64,000 nucleotides of DNA. It comes from Galbibacter kalidii (lineage in GTDB: Bacteria > Bacteroidota > Bacteroidia > Flavobacteriales > Flavobacteriaceae). Below are positions 1-8,422 of the stretch, piece by piece (position 1 is the stretch's first letter; every line of letters begins with the position of its first letter). The DNA lies in NCBI RefSeq assembly GCF_026241135.1, contig NZ_JAPFGA010000006.1, positions 164,778 through 228,777 on the forward strand. Direction: 5' to 3'. The position numbers and the translations under genes are program-made. The notes under the pieces are model-generated. The model did no database searches, was not told where the DNA came from, and was given only the letters and a program-made list of their open reading frames with translations.

Positions 1-740
<740 letters not shown>

Positions 741-801
741 TTAGAACAAGTACAACTTGTTGGTTAGAATTTAATTTCACTTATTGATTTAAAAGCACTG
801 C

Positions 802-1086
802 TTAAACGATAGCAAGTATATCGCTTTCACGCATCATAAGGTAATCGGTGCCTTCTAATTTTATTTCTGTCAGTGTCCTTGGGAACTTTCCGTATAAAAC
901 AGTATCACCTATTTTTACAGTCACCTTTTCGTCCTTTGTACCTGGACCAACTGCTACAACTGTACCTTTTTGAGGTTTTTCTTTTGCGTTGTCTGGAATG
1001 ATGATACCTGAAGCTGTTTTGGTTTCAGCTTCCAAAGGCTCAATAAGAACCCTATCTGCAAGCGGCTTGATGTTTAACTTCGACAT
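802..1086 (-). CDS. groES: Co-chaperonin GroES
   Basis: This is the 10-kDa lid of the GroEL chamber. I chose the ATG at 1086, giving a 94-residue protein starting [20 protein letters not shown], the normal GroES beginning. An upstream in-frame ATG at 1128 would add 14 residues not seen in the family. The body has the beta-barrel signature [18 protein letters not shown], a mobile loop, and the late segment [17 protein letters not shown]. The alternative YGKF is normal for Bacteroidota, where YSKY/YGKY variants occur. groEL follows directly. A terminator closes secG upstream, so groESL probably has its own promoter at about 1135-1168. Confidence 0.97.
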   Translation of the reverse strand: MSKLNIKPLADRVLIEPLEAETKTASGIIIPDNAKEKPQKGTVVAVGPGTKDEKVTVKIGDTVLYGKFPRTLTEIKLEGTDYLMMRESDILAIV

Positions 1087-1134
1087 ATTTTTTAATATTT
1101 GATTAATTAATTTAAAATTCACTTCCAATATTCA

Positions 1135-1168
1135 GGCAGAAATTATGCCATTGGAGAGAAACTGACAA
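1135..1168 (-). promoter_or_regulatory. Putative groESL promoter; fits both a sigma-A and a sigma-54 reading
   Basis: On the minus strand the sequence TGGCATAATTTCTGCC (1150 down to 1135) has GG and GC separated by exactly ten bases, as in sigma-54 -24/-12 elements, although the -12 box reads CTGC instead of TTGC. The same DNA also fits a Bacteroidota housekeeping promoter: TTG at 1168-1166, a 20-base spacer, then TAATTTCT against TAnnTTTG. The groES ATG lies 40-50 bases downstream. Which sigma factor acts cannot be decided from sequence. Confidence 0.4.
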
Positions 1169-1179
1169 TTTTAAAAAAT

Positions 1180-1209
1180 AAATGCCAACTTAGTGACAAG
1201 CTGGCATTT
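1180..1209 (-). terminator. Rho-independent terminator after secG
   Basis: Eight-base arms AAATGCCA and TGGCATTT flank a partly paired loop. On the minus strand the hairpin is followed by a T-rich run. It lies 24 bases after the secG stop and separates the secG run from groESL. Confidence 0.7.
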
Positions 1210-1232
1210 TTAATAGGGTAATATTGTTGATT

Positions 1233-1592
1233 TTATTGTGCATCCGTAGAATCGGATGTAGTATTGGCAGGAATGTCATTTTCTGCCGGTACCGTATTTG
1301 GGGTGGTGTTTTCAATATTACTGTCCTCCAACAATTTTGAATCTGAAGGATTGTTGTTTGACATCAAGGTAATGTTAGACAATAATATCAGTGCTACAAG
1401 GATAGTGGCCAGTGTCCAGGTACTTTTGTCAAGAAAATCCCCTGTCTTTTTCACTCCACCTACAACTTGGCTCGCTCCACCTCCAAAAGAAGAAGACAAT
1501 CCGCCTCCTTTAGGATTTTGCACCATGATCACTAAAACTAATAAAAATGCTACTATGATAATTAGCACTAAAAAAATTGAAAACGTACTCAT
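1233..1592 (-). CDS. secG: Preprotein translocase subunit SecG
   Basis: SecG is the small third subunit of the SecYEG channel in the inner membrane and assists protein export. The 119-residue product has two hydrophobic helices (about residues 3-24 and 58-77). Between them is the conserved cytosolic loop MVQNPKGGGLSSSFGG, which is diagnostic for SecG. The C-terminal 40 residues are a low-complexity Asn/Ser/Thr tail typical of the longer Bacteroidota versions. It starts eight bases after the stop of the TPR-like gene and is followed by a terminator, so it is probably the last gene of the lptE-TPR-secG run. Confidence 0.93.
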   Translation of the reverse strand: MSTFSIFLVLIIIVAFLLVLVIMVQNPKGGGLSSSFGGGASQVVGGVKKTGDFLDKSTWTLATILVALILLSNITLMSNNNPSDSKLLEDSNIENTTPNTVPAENDIPANTTSDSTDAQ

Positions 1593-1599
1593 TTCTATA

Positions 1600-2475
1600 T
1601 CAATTACTTTCTTTTACTTTCTTTATCGCATTAATTTGGTCTGCAAAGAAACCACTTTTTTCCGGATATTTCAAACTTAAAATTTTATATGCTTTTATTG
1701 CCTTTTTAAACTTTTTTTGTTCCAGATAAACCCTTGCCAGCGTTTCGGTCATCAATTCGCTTTTTTCCACTTTTTGTTCTTTGGTCAGATCGGTTTTTTT
1801 AACATGTTCACCAACCGGTGGAATTTTTGGGTTGTTTTCTATAAACTTGTCGATCAGCTTTAATTTATGCTCGATAGCCGATTGCTTTTCTTTTTTCTCT
1901 TCCGAAGTACTTTCTCTATCATCTTTTCGGTCGATGGGTTTGGCTGTAGACGAGAGCTGCATCCACTCCATAAAAGAATGTGTTTCTTTTTTACTGAACT
2001 CAAGTGGTTTACCTAATTGTAGCCCTTTTCCTTCTTTTTCGGGCACTTCCTTTTGTTCTTCTTTTTCTTCTTTAGGCTGAAAAAGCTCCGGATCCATCAC
2101 GGCATTGGAGTTCACTTCGTTGAAATCGAATGAAGTCTTGTTGTCGCGGATAATGATCTCTTCAGCTTCCACGGGAAGGGCAAATAGTTCTTCATTGGCC
2201 GATTGGATCGCTATTTTCTTGGCAATGGCGTGTTGCTTGAATTCCGGGGAGGTGATATATTCAAACAAGATCGATCGGTCTGTGGTGTAGGCGGCAGCAA
2301 CTTTTAATTCTGAATTGTATTTAAAACTTTCGCGGTCCCTTAAGGCTTTTAAATAAACGGCTCTGGCGGCTTGGAAAAAAGGATACTCGTCGATAATCTT
2401 TTTTAGGGATTCGACGTGATCCTGACCAATGCTTTCAGGTTTTTGTAACAGATATGAAAAATCAGGGACATTCAT
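1600..2475 (-). CDS. Conserved TPR-like cytoplasmic protein of unknown function
   Basis: A 291-residue protein without signal peptide or membrane helix. The N-terminal 95 residues form a helical domain (LLQKPESIGQDHVESLKKIIDEYPFF is its start region) that resembles a single TPR-like hairpin. The middle (about 105-235) is charged and low-complexity, rich in Glu and Lys. The last 45 residues (ETLARVYLEQKKFKKAIKAY followed by ILSLKYPEKS) look like one tetratricopeptide repeat. It sits four bases from the lptE stop and eight before secG, an arrangement I recall from other Flavobacteriaceae. That suggests an envelope-biogenesis link, but no function can be assigned. Confidence 0.75.
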   Translation of the reverse strand: MNVPDFSYLLQKPESIGQDHVESLKKIIDEYPFFQAARAVYLKALRDRESFKYNSELKVAAAYTTDRSILFEYITSPEFKQHAIAKKIAIQSANEELFALPVEAEEIIIRDNKTSFDFNEVNSNAVMDPELFQPKEEKEEQKEVPEKEGKGLQLGKPLEFSKKETHSFMEWMQLSSTAKPIDRKDDRESTSEEKKEKQSAIEHKLKLIDKFIENNPKIPPVGEHVKKTDLTKEQKVEKSELMTETLARVYLEQKKFKKAIKAYKILSLKYPEKSGFFADQINAIKKVKESN

Positions 2476-2478
2476 ATA

Positions 2479-2970
2479 TTACCAGTTTGCCAAAGTTTCA
2501 TTAAAAATATCTTGTGTTATACGTTCAAAAATTTCATCATGCGCAGCTTGCTTTACTGTTAACAATTGTGACCCCGCTGGATAATCGTAAAAGAAAGTGA
2601 AACGCTTTTCAAAATCTTCTTCGGGCTTATCCGCATTGAAAAACCGGACATTAACACCGATGGTCAACCGGTTCTGTGCTGCTCTTTGATCTGCTGTAGC
2701 CGACATAGGTGATACAGCATAATTCACTATTTCCCCCTCATAGATTAAATCGGCATTTCTGTTCACCAGTTGTAAATTGGTCTGGTTTTGAATCAGATCT
2801 TGTAAGGCGTTGGTGAAATCATAATCCAATCCAGGCTCTACAATCGGAGCGTTGTTCTGGAAAAAATTTACCTGAAAACTTTCCGCAGTCGTATTCACTC
2901 CGGTAAAAGAATAGGGACCGCAAGCTGACAGCATCAAGGCTGTTATGCTTAAAATAAAAAATTTCTTCAT
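2479..2970 (-). CDS. lptE: LptE-like LPS-assembly lipoprotein
   Basis: LptE plugs the LptD outer-membrane barrel that delivers lipopolysaccharide to the cell surface. I chose the ATG at 2970 because it gives a clean lipoprotein signal (MKKFFILSITALMLSAC, Cys17). The longer reading from 3096 adds 42 residues that would bury the signal. The mature part starts GPYSFTGV, a common opening of Bacteroidota LptE, followed by a region with INTNLQLV-like beta segments and GEIVNYAVSP. The predicted product is 163 residues, normal for the family. It is closely followed by the TPR-like gene and secG, so the three are probably co-transcribed. Assignment rests on the N-terminal pattern and gene order. Confidence 0.8.
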   Translation of the reverse strand: MKKFFILSITALMLSACGPYSFTGVNTTAESFQVNFFQNNAPIVEPGLDYDFTNALQDLIQNQTNLQLVNRNADLIYEGEIVNYAVSPMSATADQRAAQNRLTIGVNVRFFNADKPEEDFEKRFTFFYDYPAGSQLLTVKQAAHDEIFERITQDIFNETLANW

Positions 2971-3134
2971 GATACAAAATGTGTGCTTCAAAAGTACATG
3001 AATTTTTTTGATTGAAAATTGGACATAAACTTCAATACCAAAAAAATTATGTGCTTTCCTGATGTGAAACTGAAATTTGTATTTTGGTTGTAACAAATTT
3101 TAGTTTTTTACAGAAGAAAAGAACGAAAAAAATA

Positions 3135-4406
3135 TTACAAATCGTATTGTTTGATCTTTCTATACAGTGTGCGCTCAGAAATTCCCAATTCGCTGGCAGC
3201 TGCTTTTCTCTTTCCTTTGTTTCGTTCTAATGCTTTTTTGATCAATTCCAGTTCTTTGTCTTGCAGGGATAGGGTTTCTTCCTCTTGAATTTCCTCTGCA
3301 AAATGATATTTGTCTTCTTTCTCTTGAGGTGGTTCCGGCAAGCTTTTTTGGTGTTCTACCTGAAGGATTTCCATAACATCTTCGTCCTCTGTATTTGCAT
3401 AGTCAATCTCACTTTCTTCGCCGTAAATCTTGTTGATAAGGGTTTTGTTTTCCTTTTGAACCTTCTCGCCGTTGCTATCGTCCTTCATCAACTCCATGGT
3501 CAACTTTTTCAGGTCGTTGAGGTCGCTCTTCATATCGAAAAGGATCTTGTAGAGAATTTCCCTTTCACTGCTGAAATCGCTATCGGATTTGGTGTGTTTT
3601 ATCACAGCAGGAAGATTACTTCCGGCATCGGGCAGATAACTTTTTAGAGTGTCGTATGAAATGGTTCTATTCTGCTCCAAAACAGAGACTTGTTCGGCAA
3701 TATTTCTCAGCTGACGAACATTCCCGGCCCATCGGTATTTTAAAAGTAACTGAATAGCAGCTTCCTCCAAACGGATAGTGGGCATTTTGTATTTCTGGGC
3801 AAAATCGGAAGCAAATTTCCGGAATAACAAATGGATATCGTCTTTTCGTTCGCGTAGTGGTGGTAGGTAAATCTCTACTGTGCTCAATCGGTAGTACAGA
3901 TCTTCTCTGAATTTTTCCTTTTTAATAGCCTCAAACATGTTGATGTTGGTGGCCGCTACAATGCGAACATCCGTTTTTTGAGTCTTGGACGATCCTACCT
4001 TTAAGAATTCTCCGTTTTCCAATACACGTAAAAGGCGTACTTGTGTGGTGAGTGGCAATTCACCTACCTCATCCAAAAATACAGTACCGCCATCGGCTTC
4101 TTCAAAATAACCGCTTCGGGTTTGTGTGGCACCGGTAAAGGCCCCTTTTTCGTGTCCGAACAGTTCAGAATCAATGGTTCCTTCAGGAATAGCACCACAG
4201 TTTACGGCGATAAATTTACCGTGCTTTCTGTGGGAGAGGGAGTGGATTATTTTTGGCAAGGCTTCTTTCCCCACACCGCTTTCCCCGGTAATTAAAACCG
4301 AAATGTCTGTAGGGGCAACCTGAATGGCCTTTTCTATGGCACGGTTCAGCTTTACATCATTACCTATGATGCCAAAACGTTGTTTTATGGCTTGAACACT
4401 TTCCAT
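3135..4406 (-). CDS. Sigma-54-dependent enhancer-binding transcription activator
   Basis: This AAA+ activator would use ATP to open promoters bound by sigma-54 RNA polymerase. From the ATG at 4406 (preferred over 4442 because the family starts MESVQAIKQRFGI) it has 423 residues. Walker A is GESGVGKE at 41-48, the sigma-54-contacting loop GAFTGA at 88-93, and Walker B GGTVFLDE at 106-113. A Fis-type helix-turn-helix lies at the very C-terminus (GKRKAAASELGISERTLYRK). There is no N-terminal receiver, GAF or PAS domain. Activity is therefore probably set by expression or a partner rather than phosphorylation. An acidic linker of about 120 residues joins the AAA+ and DNA-binding parts. It lies between miaB and lptE. 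Confidence 0.93.
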   Translation of the reverse strand: MESVQAIKQRFGIIGNDVKLNRAIEKAIQVAPTDISVLITGESGVGKEALPKIIHSLSHRKHGKFIAVNCGAIPEGTIDSELFGHEKGAFTGATQTRSGYFEEADGGTVFLDEVGELPLTTQVRLLRVLENGEFLKVGSSKTQKTDVRIVAATNINMFEAIKKEKFREDLYYRLSTVEIYLPPLRERKDDIHLLFRKFASDFAQKYKMPTIRLEEAAIQLLLKYRWAGNVRQLRNIAEQVSVLEQNRTISYDTLKSYLPDAGSNLPAVIKHTKSDSDFSSEREILYKILFDMKSDLNDLKKLTMELMKDDSNGEKVQKENKTLINKIYGEESEIDYANTEDEDVMEILQVEHQKSLPEPPQEKEDKYHFAEEIQEEETLSLQDKELELIKKALERNKGKRKAAASELGISERTLYRKIKQYDL

Positions 4407-4492
4407 ATGTGTTTTTATATTATTTCCCACAATCATAATCATGCGGGGATATTATTTTTTCTATTTAGATATGTGCCGGGGCTGTATAAGGT

Positions 4493-5938
4493 TTAGTTGT
4501 TGTCTGAATAACCAACAGCTTCTCCAATCAAAGTGGCAGCTGTACAATCGTTTATCTTGACGTTTACAAATTCTCCTACTTGATAATTCTCCTTCGGAAA
4601 AACAACTACGGTATTTTGTGTGTTTCGTCCCATCCAATGTTCATCCGATTTTTTGGATGTACCTTCAATAAGCACTTCTTGGGTTTTGCCCAGATGTTGT
4701 TGTGTGCGATAGAGCGCATGTTTTTGTTGGAGGTTGATGATCTCGGTCAATCTTCGTTTTTTTACATCTTCGGGAATATCGTCTTCCATTTTTCTTTCTG
4801 CCAGGGTTCCTGGGCGTTCTGAATAGGCAAACATAAAACCGAAGTCGTATTTCACATACTCCATAAGCGATAGCGTATCCTGATGATCTTCTTCGGTCTC
4901 TGTTGGGAAACCGGCAATCATGTCTTGTGAAATAGCACATTCAGGAATGATCCTACGGATGTTATCGATCAATTCGAAATACTCTTCCCTTGTGTGCAAG
5001 CGGTTCATGGCTTTCAAAATGCGGTTGCTTCCACTTTGCACAGGTAAATGGATATATTTACAGATATTTTGATATTTTGCCATGGTCTCGATAACGTCAA
5101 GGGTCATGTCTTGCGGATTGGAGGTAGAGAAGCGAATACGCATTTTTGGTTGGGCTTCTGCAACCATTGCCAAGAGTCCGGCAAAATTCACTGCTGTTGC
5201 TTTTTGCATATCGGTGGCTTTGTCAAAATCTTTTTTCAATCCGCCGCCATACCACAAATAGCTGTCTACATTTTGTCCGAGTAGTGTAATCTCCTTAAAG
5301 CCTTTGTTCCACAGGTCGTTTACTTCTTTTATAATGGATTGCGGGTCGCGGCTACGCTCCCTTCCACGGGTAAAAGGCACTACACAAAACGTACACATAT
5401 TGTCGCAACCACGGGTAATGGAAACAAAAGCACTTACCCCATTGGTATTAAGCCGAACCGGGGCAATGTCTCCATAGGTTTCTTCCTTGGAAAGGATGAC
5501 ATTCACTGCATTACGGCCTTCATCTATTTCCTGAACGAGGTTTGGAAGGTCTTTGTAGGCATCGGGGCCAACAACCATATCCACGATTTTTTCTTCTTCG
5601 AGGAATTTGTCTTTCAAGCGCTCGGCCATACAGCCCAAAACGCCGACTTTCATTTTCGGGTTGATGCGTTTTACAGCATTGAATTTTTCAAGACGTTTTC
5701 TTACGGTCTGTTCAGCTTTATCCCTTATGGAACAGGTATTCACCAATACGAGATCGGCTTCTTCCATCTGTTGGGTGGTATTAAAACCTTCTTTTGCCAA
5801 AATGGAAGCTACGATCTCACTATCAGAAAAATTCATCTGACATCCGTAACTTTCAATATAAAGTTTACGGCTATTGCTTTCGTTTTGTTCCAGAACCAAG
5901 CTGTTCCCCTGTTGTTTTTCGTCAATAATCTTCTCCAT
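4493..5938 (-). CDS. miaB: tRNA-2-methylthio-N6-dimethylallyladenosine synthase MiaB
   Basis: MiaB is a radical-SAM enzyme that adds a methylthio group to i6A37 in tRNAs reading UNN codons. The 481-residue protein has the N-terminal UPF0004 domain with its three cluster-binding cysteines ([34 protein letters not shown]). The radical-SAM motif [20 protein letters not shown] follows in the middle, and a C-terminal TRAM domain (about 415-475) ends the protein. All six cysteines are present, so the enzyme looks functional. A good promoter lies just upstream (5965-5997), and the sigma-54 activator gene follows after 86 bases. Confidence 0.97.
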   Translation of the reverse strand: MEKIIDEKQQGNSLVLEQNESNSRKLYIESYGCQMNFSDSEIVASILAKEGFNTTQQMEEADLVLVNTCSIRDKAEQTVRKRLEKFNAVKRINPKMKVGVLGCMAERLKDKFLEEEKIVDMVVGPDAYKDLPNLVQEIDEGRNAVNVILSKEETYGDIAPVRLNTNGVSAFVSITRGCDNMCTFCVVPFTRGRERSRDPQSIIKEVNDLWNKGFKEITLLGQNVDSYLWYGGGLKKDFDKATDMQKATAVNFAGLLAMVAEAQPKMRIRFSTSNPQDMTLDVIETMAKYQNICKYIHLPVQSGSNRILKAMNRLHTREEYFELIDNIRRIIPECAISQDMIAGFPTETEEDHQDTLSLMEYVKYDFGFMFAYSERPGTLAERKMEDDIPEDVKKRRLTEIINLQQKHALYRTQQHLGKTQEVLIEGTSKKSDEHWMGRNTQNTVVVFPKENYQVGEFVNVKINDCTAATLIGEAVGYSDNN

Positions 5939-5964
5939 CGTATCCTAAAAAATCAGTTAGGGTG

Positions 5965-5997
5965 CAAAGATAATATTAAAATTGGAGTAGTGACAAA
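5965..5997 (-). promoter_or_regulatory. Promoter of miaB, with a palindrome at its -33 end
   Basis: Read on the minus strand there is TTTG at 5997-5994, a 21-base spacer, and TATCTTTG at 5972-5965. This matches the Bacteroidota TTTG / TAnnTTTG pattern, and the miaB ATG follows about 27 bases later. The -33 box lies in a near-perfect palindrome TGACAAATTGTCA (5991-6003), which could be an operator. Confidence 0.6.
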
Positions 5998-6072
5998 TTG
6001 TCAGCGTAATTTTAACGCAACTTTTTCAAGGAAAATACATCCTATAAGTGATAACCGTAAAAACTGAAACTA

Positions 6073-7326
6073 ATGAAAACCAAGGCACTACCATTTTTAA
6101 TGCTGTTGTTTGTTGCTTTTACTTCTTGCAACAACGACAGCGGAACAGATTACGAAAAAGTAAAAGTAGCCTCAGCCGAAATTATGAGTTTTGAGGCTTT
6201 GAGAACTTCTGTAGCGATATTACCGCCACAACCTATAGAAGAATCAGGGAAGATTTATGTGCGTGAAAATATTGTCTTGATCAATGATAAAGCTGAAGGC
6301 ATCCATGTGATCGATAATTCAAACCCTGCAAATCCGCAAAAAATAGCATTTATAAAAATTCCGGGAAATAATGATATGGAGTTGAAAGGTAATTATTTGT
6401 ATGCCGATAGCTATATCGATTTGGTGGTTTTTGATGTTACTGACTTTTCAAATGTAAAAGAAGTAGAGCGACTTGAAAATGTATTTCCGTATTATCCCAC
6501 TTTTCCTTCTTTGCCCGAAGAAGATGTTTTGATAGACTACAGCACCTATCCTGCTCATAGTGGAGGAATTGTCGTTGGCTGGGATATAAAGACGGAACTC
6601 AGGGAGGTTGTTGAAGATGGTTCGATGTACTACTCGTTGGCTGATGCTATGGAGGTTGCCAATGTTGCTCCGTCAACCGGACAGGGAGGTTCGTTGGCGA
6701 GGTTTAAGATTGTGAGCGATTACCTCTATGCAGTCGATTCACACAATATTAATGTTTTTGATATTTCCAATCTTGAAGCTCCTCAGGAAAAAGAAAAGGT
6801 ATATGCAGGCTTCGATATTGAAACAATATTCAATAGAGGGAATCATTTATTTTTAGGAAGTATGTCCGGAATGTACATCTACGATATTGAAAATCCTGCT
6901 GCTCCAACCTATGTTTCAGAGTTTATGCACGGTACGGCTTGTGATCCTGTGGTAGTCGATGGGGATTATGCCTATATCACTTTGCGAGGAGGAAACCAGT
7001 GTGGCGCTACGGAAAGCGGCTTGTTTGTAGTAGATATTTCTGATATTGTGAATCCAGTGGAAAAAGCTTCATATTCGTTGAAAGAGCCATACGGACTCGG
7101 GGTAATGGGCGATCGATTATATGTTTGTGACGGAAGTGAGGGCTTGAAGGTTTTTGATAAGACCGATGTCATGGACATCCAGATGCTCAACAAATATGAA
7201 ACAGCAAAGACTTATGACGTAATTCCGATGGAAAGTCATTTGTTGATGATAGGGGAAAACAAATTCTATCAATATAATTATGAAGAAAACGGACTTTCAC
7301 TGATCAGTGAGTTTTCGTTGAATTAA
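6073..7326 (+). CDS. LVIVD-repeat surface/periplasmic lipoprotein
   Basis: A 417-residue lipoprotein (signal ending FVAFTSC, Cys19). The mature part is built from repeated beta-propeller-like blades with the LVIVD pattern. Examples are IHVIDNSNPANPQKIAFI, LVVFDVTDFSNVKEVERL, INVFDISNLEAPQEKEKV, MYIYDIENPAAPTYVSEF and LFVVDISDIVNPVEKASY. The family is common in Bacteroidota, but its ligand is unknown. A scaffold or binding role at the envelope is the most that can be inferred. The gene has its own start region, divergent from miaB, and is followed 27 bases later by an inverted-repeat element that probably ends its transcript. Confidence 0.85.
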   Translation: MKTKALPFLMLLFVAFTSCNNDSGTDYEKVKVASAEIMSFEALRTSVAILPPQPIEESGKIYVRENIVLINDKAEGIHVIDNSNPANPQKIAFIKIPGNNDMELKGNYLYADSYIDLVVFDVTDFSNVKEVERLENVFPYYPTFPSLPEEDVLIDYSTYPAHSGGIVVGWDIKTELREVVEDGSMYYSLADAMEVANVAPSTGQGGSLARFKIVSDYLYAVDSHNINVFDISNLEAPQEKEKVYAGFDIETIFNRGNHLFLGSMSGMYIYDIENPAAPTYVSEFMHGTACDPVVVDGDYAYITLRGGNQCGATESGLFVVDISDIVNPVEKASYSLKEPYGLGVMGDRLYVCDGSEGLKVFDKTDVMDIQMLNKYETAKTYDVIPMESHLLMIGENKFYQYNYEENGLSLISEFSLN

Positions 7327-7353
7327 ACTCAGAGGTTTCCATCTGGTTTATAA

Positions 7354-7494
7354 GAGGGTGTCTAAAAAGGCTTGAAAACCTTTGTCACACTGAACTTGTC
7401 GAAGAGTAATGTAATGAAAATAAAATCGTCTTCGACAGGCTCAGACTGACAATTTGTGTAAAAACAGTCTTTTTAGACACCCTCTTTTTATTTT
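7354..7494. repeat. MITE-like inverted-repeat element, copy 1
   Basis: A 141-base element bounded by perfect 16-base inverted arms (GAGGGTGTCTAAAAAG and CTTTTTAGACACCCTC). Inside is a second, imperfect inverted pair, TGTCACACTGAACTTGTCG near the left and CGACAGGCTCAGACTGACA near the right. It lies 27 bases after a stop codon and the right arm runs into a T-rich tract, so it may also act as a terminator. A related element sits at 48306-48443. Confidence 0.7.
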
Positions 7495-7510
7495 TTTAAT
7501 TCAAAAAAAC

Positions 7511-7518
7511 TATTTTTG
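7511..7518 (+). promoter_or_regulatory. -7 element upstream of the 7553 membrane-protein gene
   Basis: TATTTTTG matches TAnnTTTG exactly and lies 35 bases before the ATG. No clear TTTG is found at the -33 position, which would fall inside the end of the repeat element. Confidence 0.4.
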
Positions 7519-7552
7519 ACGGTTATAATAATTAACCAAAAATCTATACAAA

Positions 7553-8308
7553 ATGAACCTTACTACTTTATTGAGTAAAATTGAACGTAACAATCCTCTT
7601 GATTTCGGAGATATCTTCAGCAAAGCCATCGACCTTTTTAAAAAAGTGTGGGTGCAGGGATTGCTTCTTCTCATAGCGAGTATGATATTGGTGTTACCTG
7701 TATTTTTGATTATTTATGTGCCGTTGATCGGTGCTGCAGCTGCCAATTCTCAAGGAGCAGAAGTTCCTCCTGAATTCCCTATTGGGATCATGCTATTGTT
7801 AATCCCCATCATTATTATTATACAAACGATCGGTTTGGGATTGATGGCCGGATTTTATAAAATGGTGCGAAAAAGAGATAAGGATGAAGAAGCCAAAGTC
7901 TCCGATTTACTTTTTTATCTGAAAAAAGAATATTTTGGGAAGCTCTTTGTGTTGGCCCTAATAGTTTTGGGTATAGCAATATTGGCTACATTGGCGTGCT
8001 ACCTTCCTGTGTTTTACGTGATGGTGCCTTTATCTTTTGTTTCGGTAATCTTTGCATTTAATCCTGAACTTCAACCAAAAGAAATTATAAAAGCCTGTTT
8101 TAAACTCGGAAACAAAAAGTGGTTGATCACATTCGGATTGATCATAATTTCAGGGCTGTTGGCTGAAATAGTTGGTTTGCTTTTATGTGGAATCGGGATT
8201 TTATTTACGGCATCATTCAGTTATTTACCGGTGTATTTGATTTATAAAGAGACCGTTGGTTTTGAAGATGAAGACGAAATCGGACAAATAGGCGAAGAGG
8301 AAATTTAA
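7553..8308 (+). CDS. Polytopic membrane protein of unknown function
   Basis: A 251-residue protein with five or six hydrophobic segments (about residues 35-60, 80-105, 130-160, 160-175, 195-225). The N-terminus NNPLDFGDIFSKAIDLFKKV is an amphipathic cytosolic stretch seen in a family of Bacteroidota membrane proteins often mislabelled as carotene monooxygenases. The C-terminal tail is strongly acidic (GFEDEDEIGQIGEEEI). No catalytic motif is visible. It stands alone between a repeat element and topA, with a TAnnTTTG box upstream, so it is probably a single-gene unit. Confidence 0.75.
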   Translation: MNLTTLLSKIERNNPLDFGDIFSKAIDLFKKVWVQGLLLLIASMILVLPVFLIIYVPLIGAAAANSQGAEVPPEFPIGIMLLLIPIIIIIQTIGLGLMAGFYKMVRKRDKDEEAKVSDLLFYLKKEYFGKLFVLALIVLGIAILATLACYLPVFYVMVPLSFVSVIFAFNPELQPKEIIKACFKLGNKKWLITFGLIIISGLLAEIVGLLLCGIGILFTASFSYLPVYLIYKETVGFEDEDEIGQIGEEEI

Positions 8309-8373
8309 GATAAAAACAGTTCGATATTTATTGGTCTTAGCAGATGTTTTATTCCCTTTAAAGGGTGTGAAGT

Positions 8374-8403
8374 ATTGCAAATTAAAAATTCTACATACTT
8401 TTG
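8374..8403 (+). promoter_or_regulatory. Promoter of topA
   Basis: ATTG at 8374-8377, an 18-base spacer and TACTTTTG at 8396-8403 fit the Bacteroidota housekeeping promoter. The box ends 20 bases before the ATG at 8423. It lies downstream of the in-frame ATG at 8375, which therefore cannot be the start. Confidence 0.65.
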
Positions 8404-8422
8404 TACCCTAAAAAAATGGTTT

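Noticed and set aside
5339..6067. Long plus-strand frame of 242 codons opposite miaB
   Set aside because: It lies fully within the miaB coding region and its upstream, has no recognisable domain, and low-quality composition.
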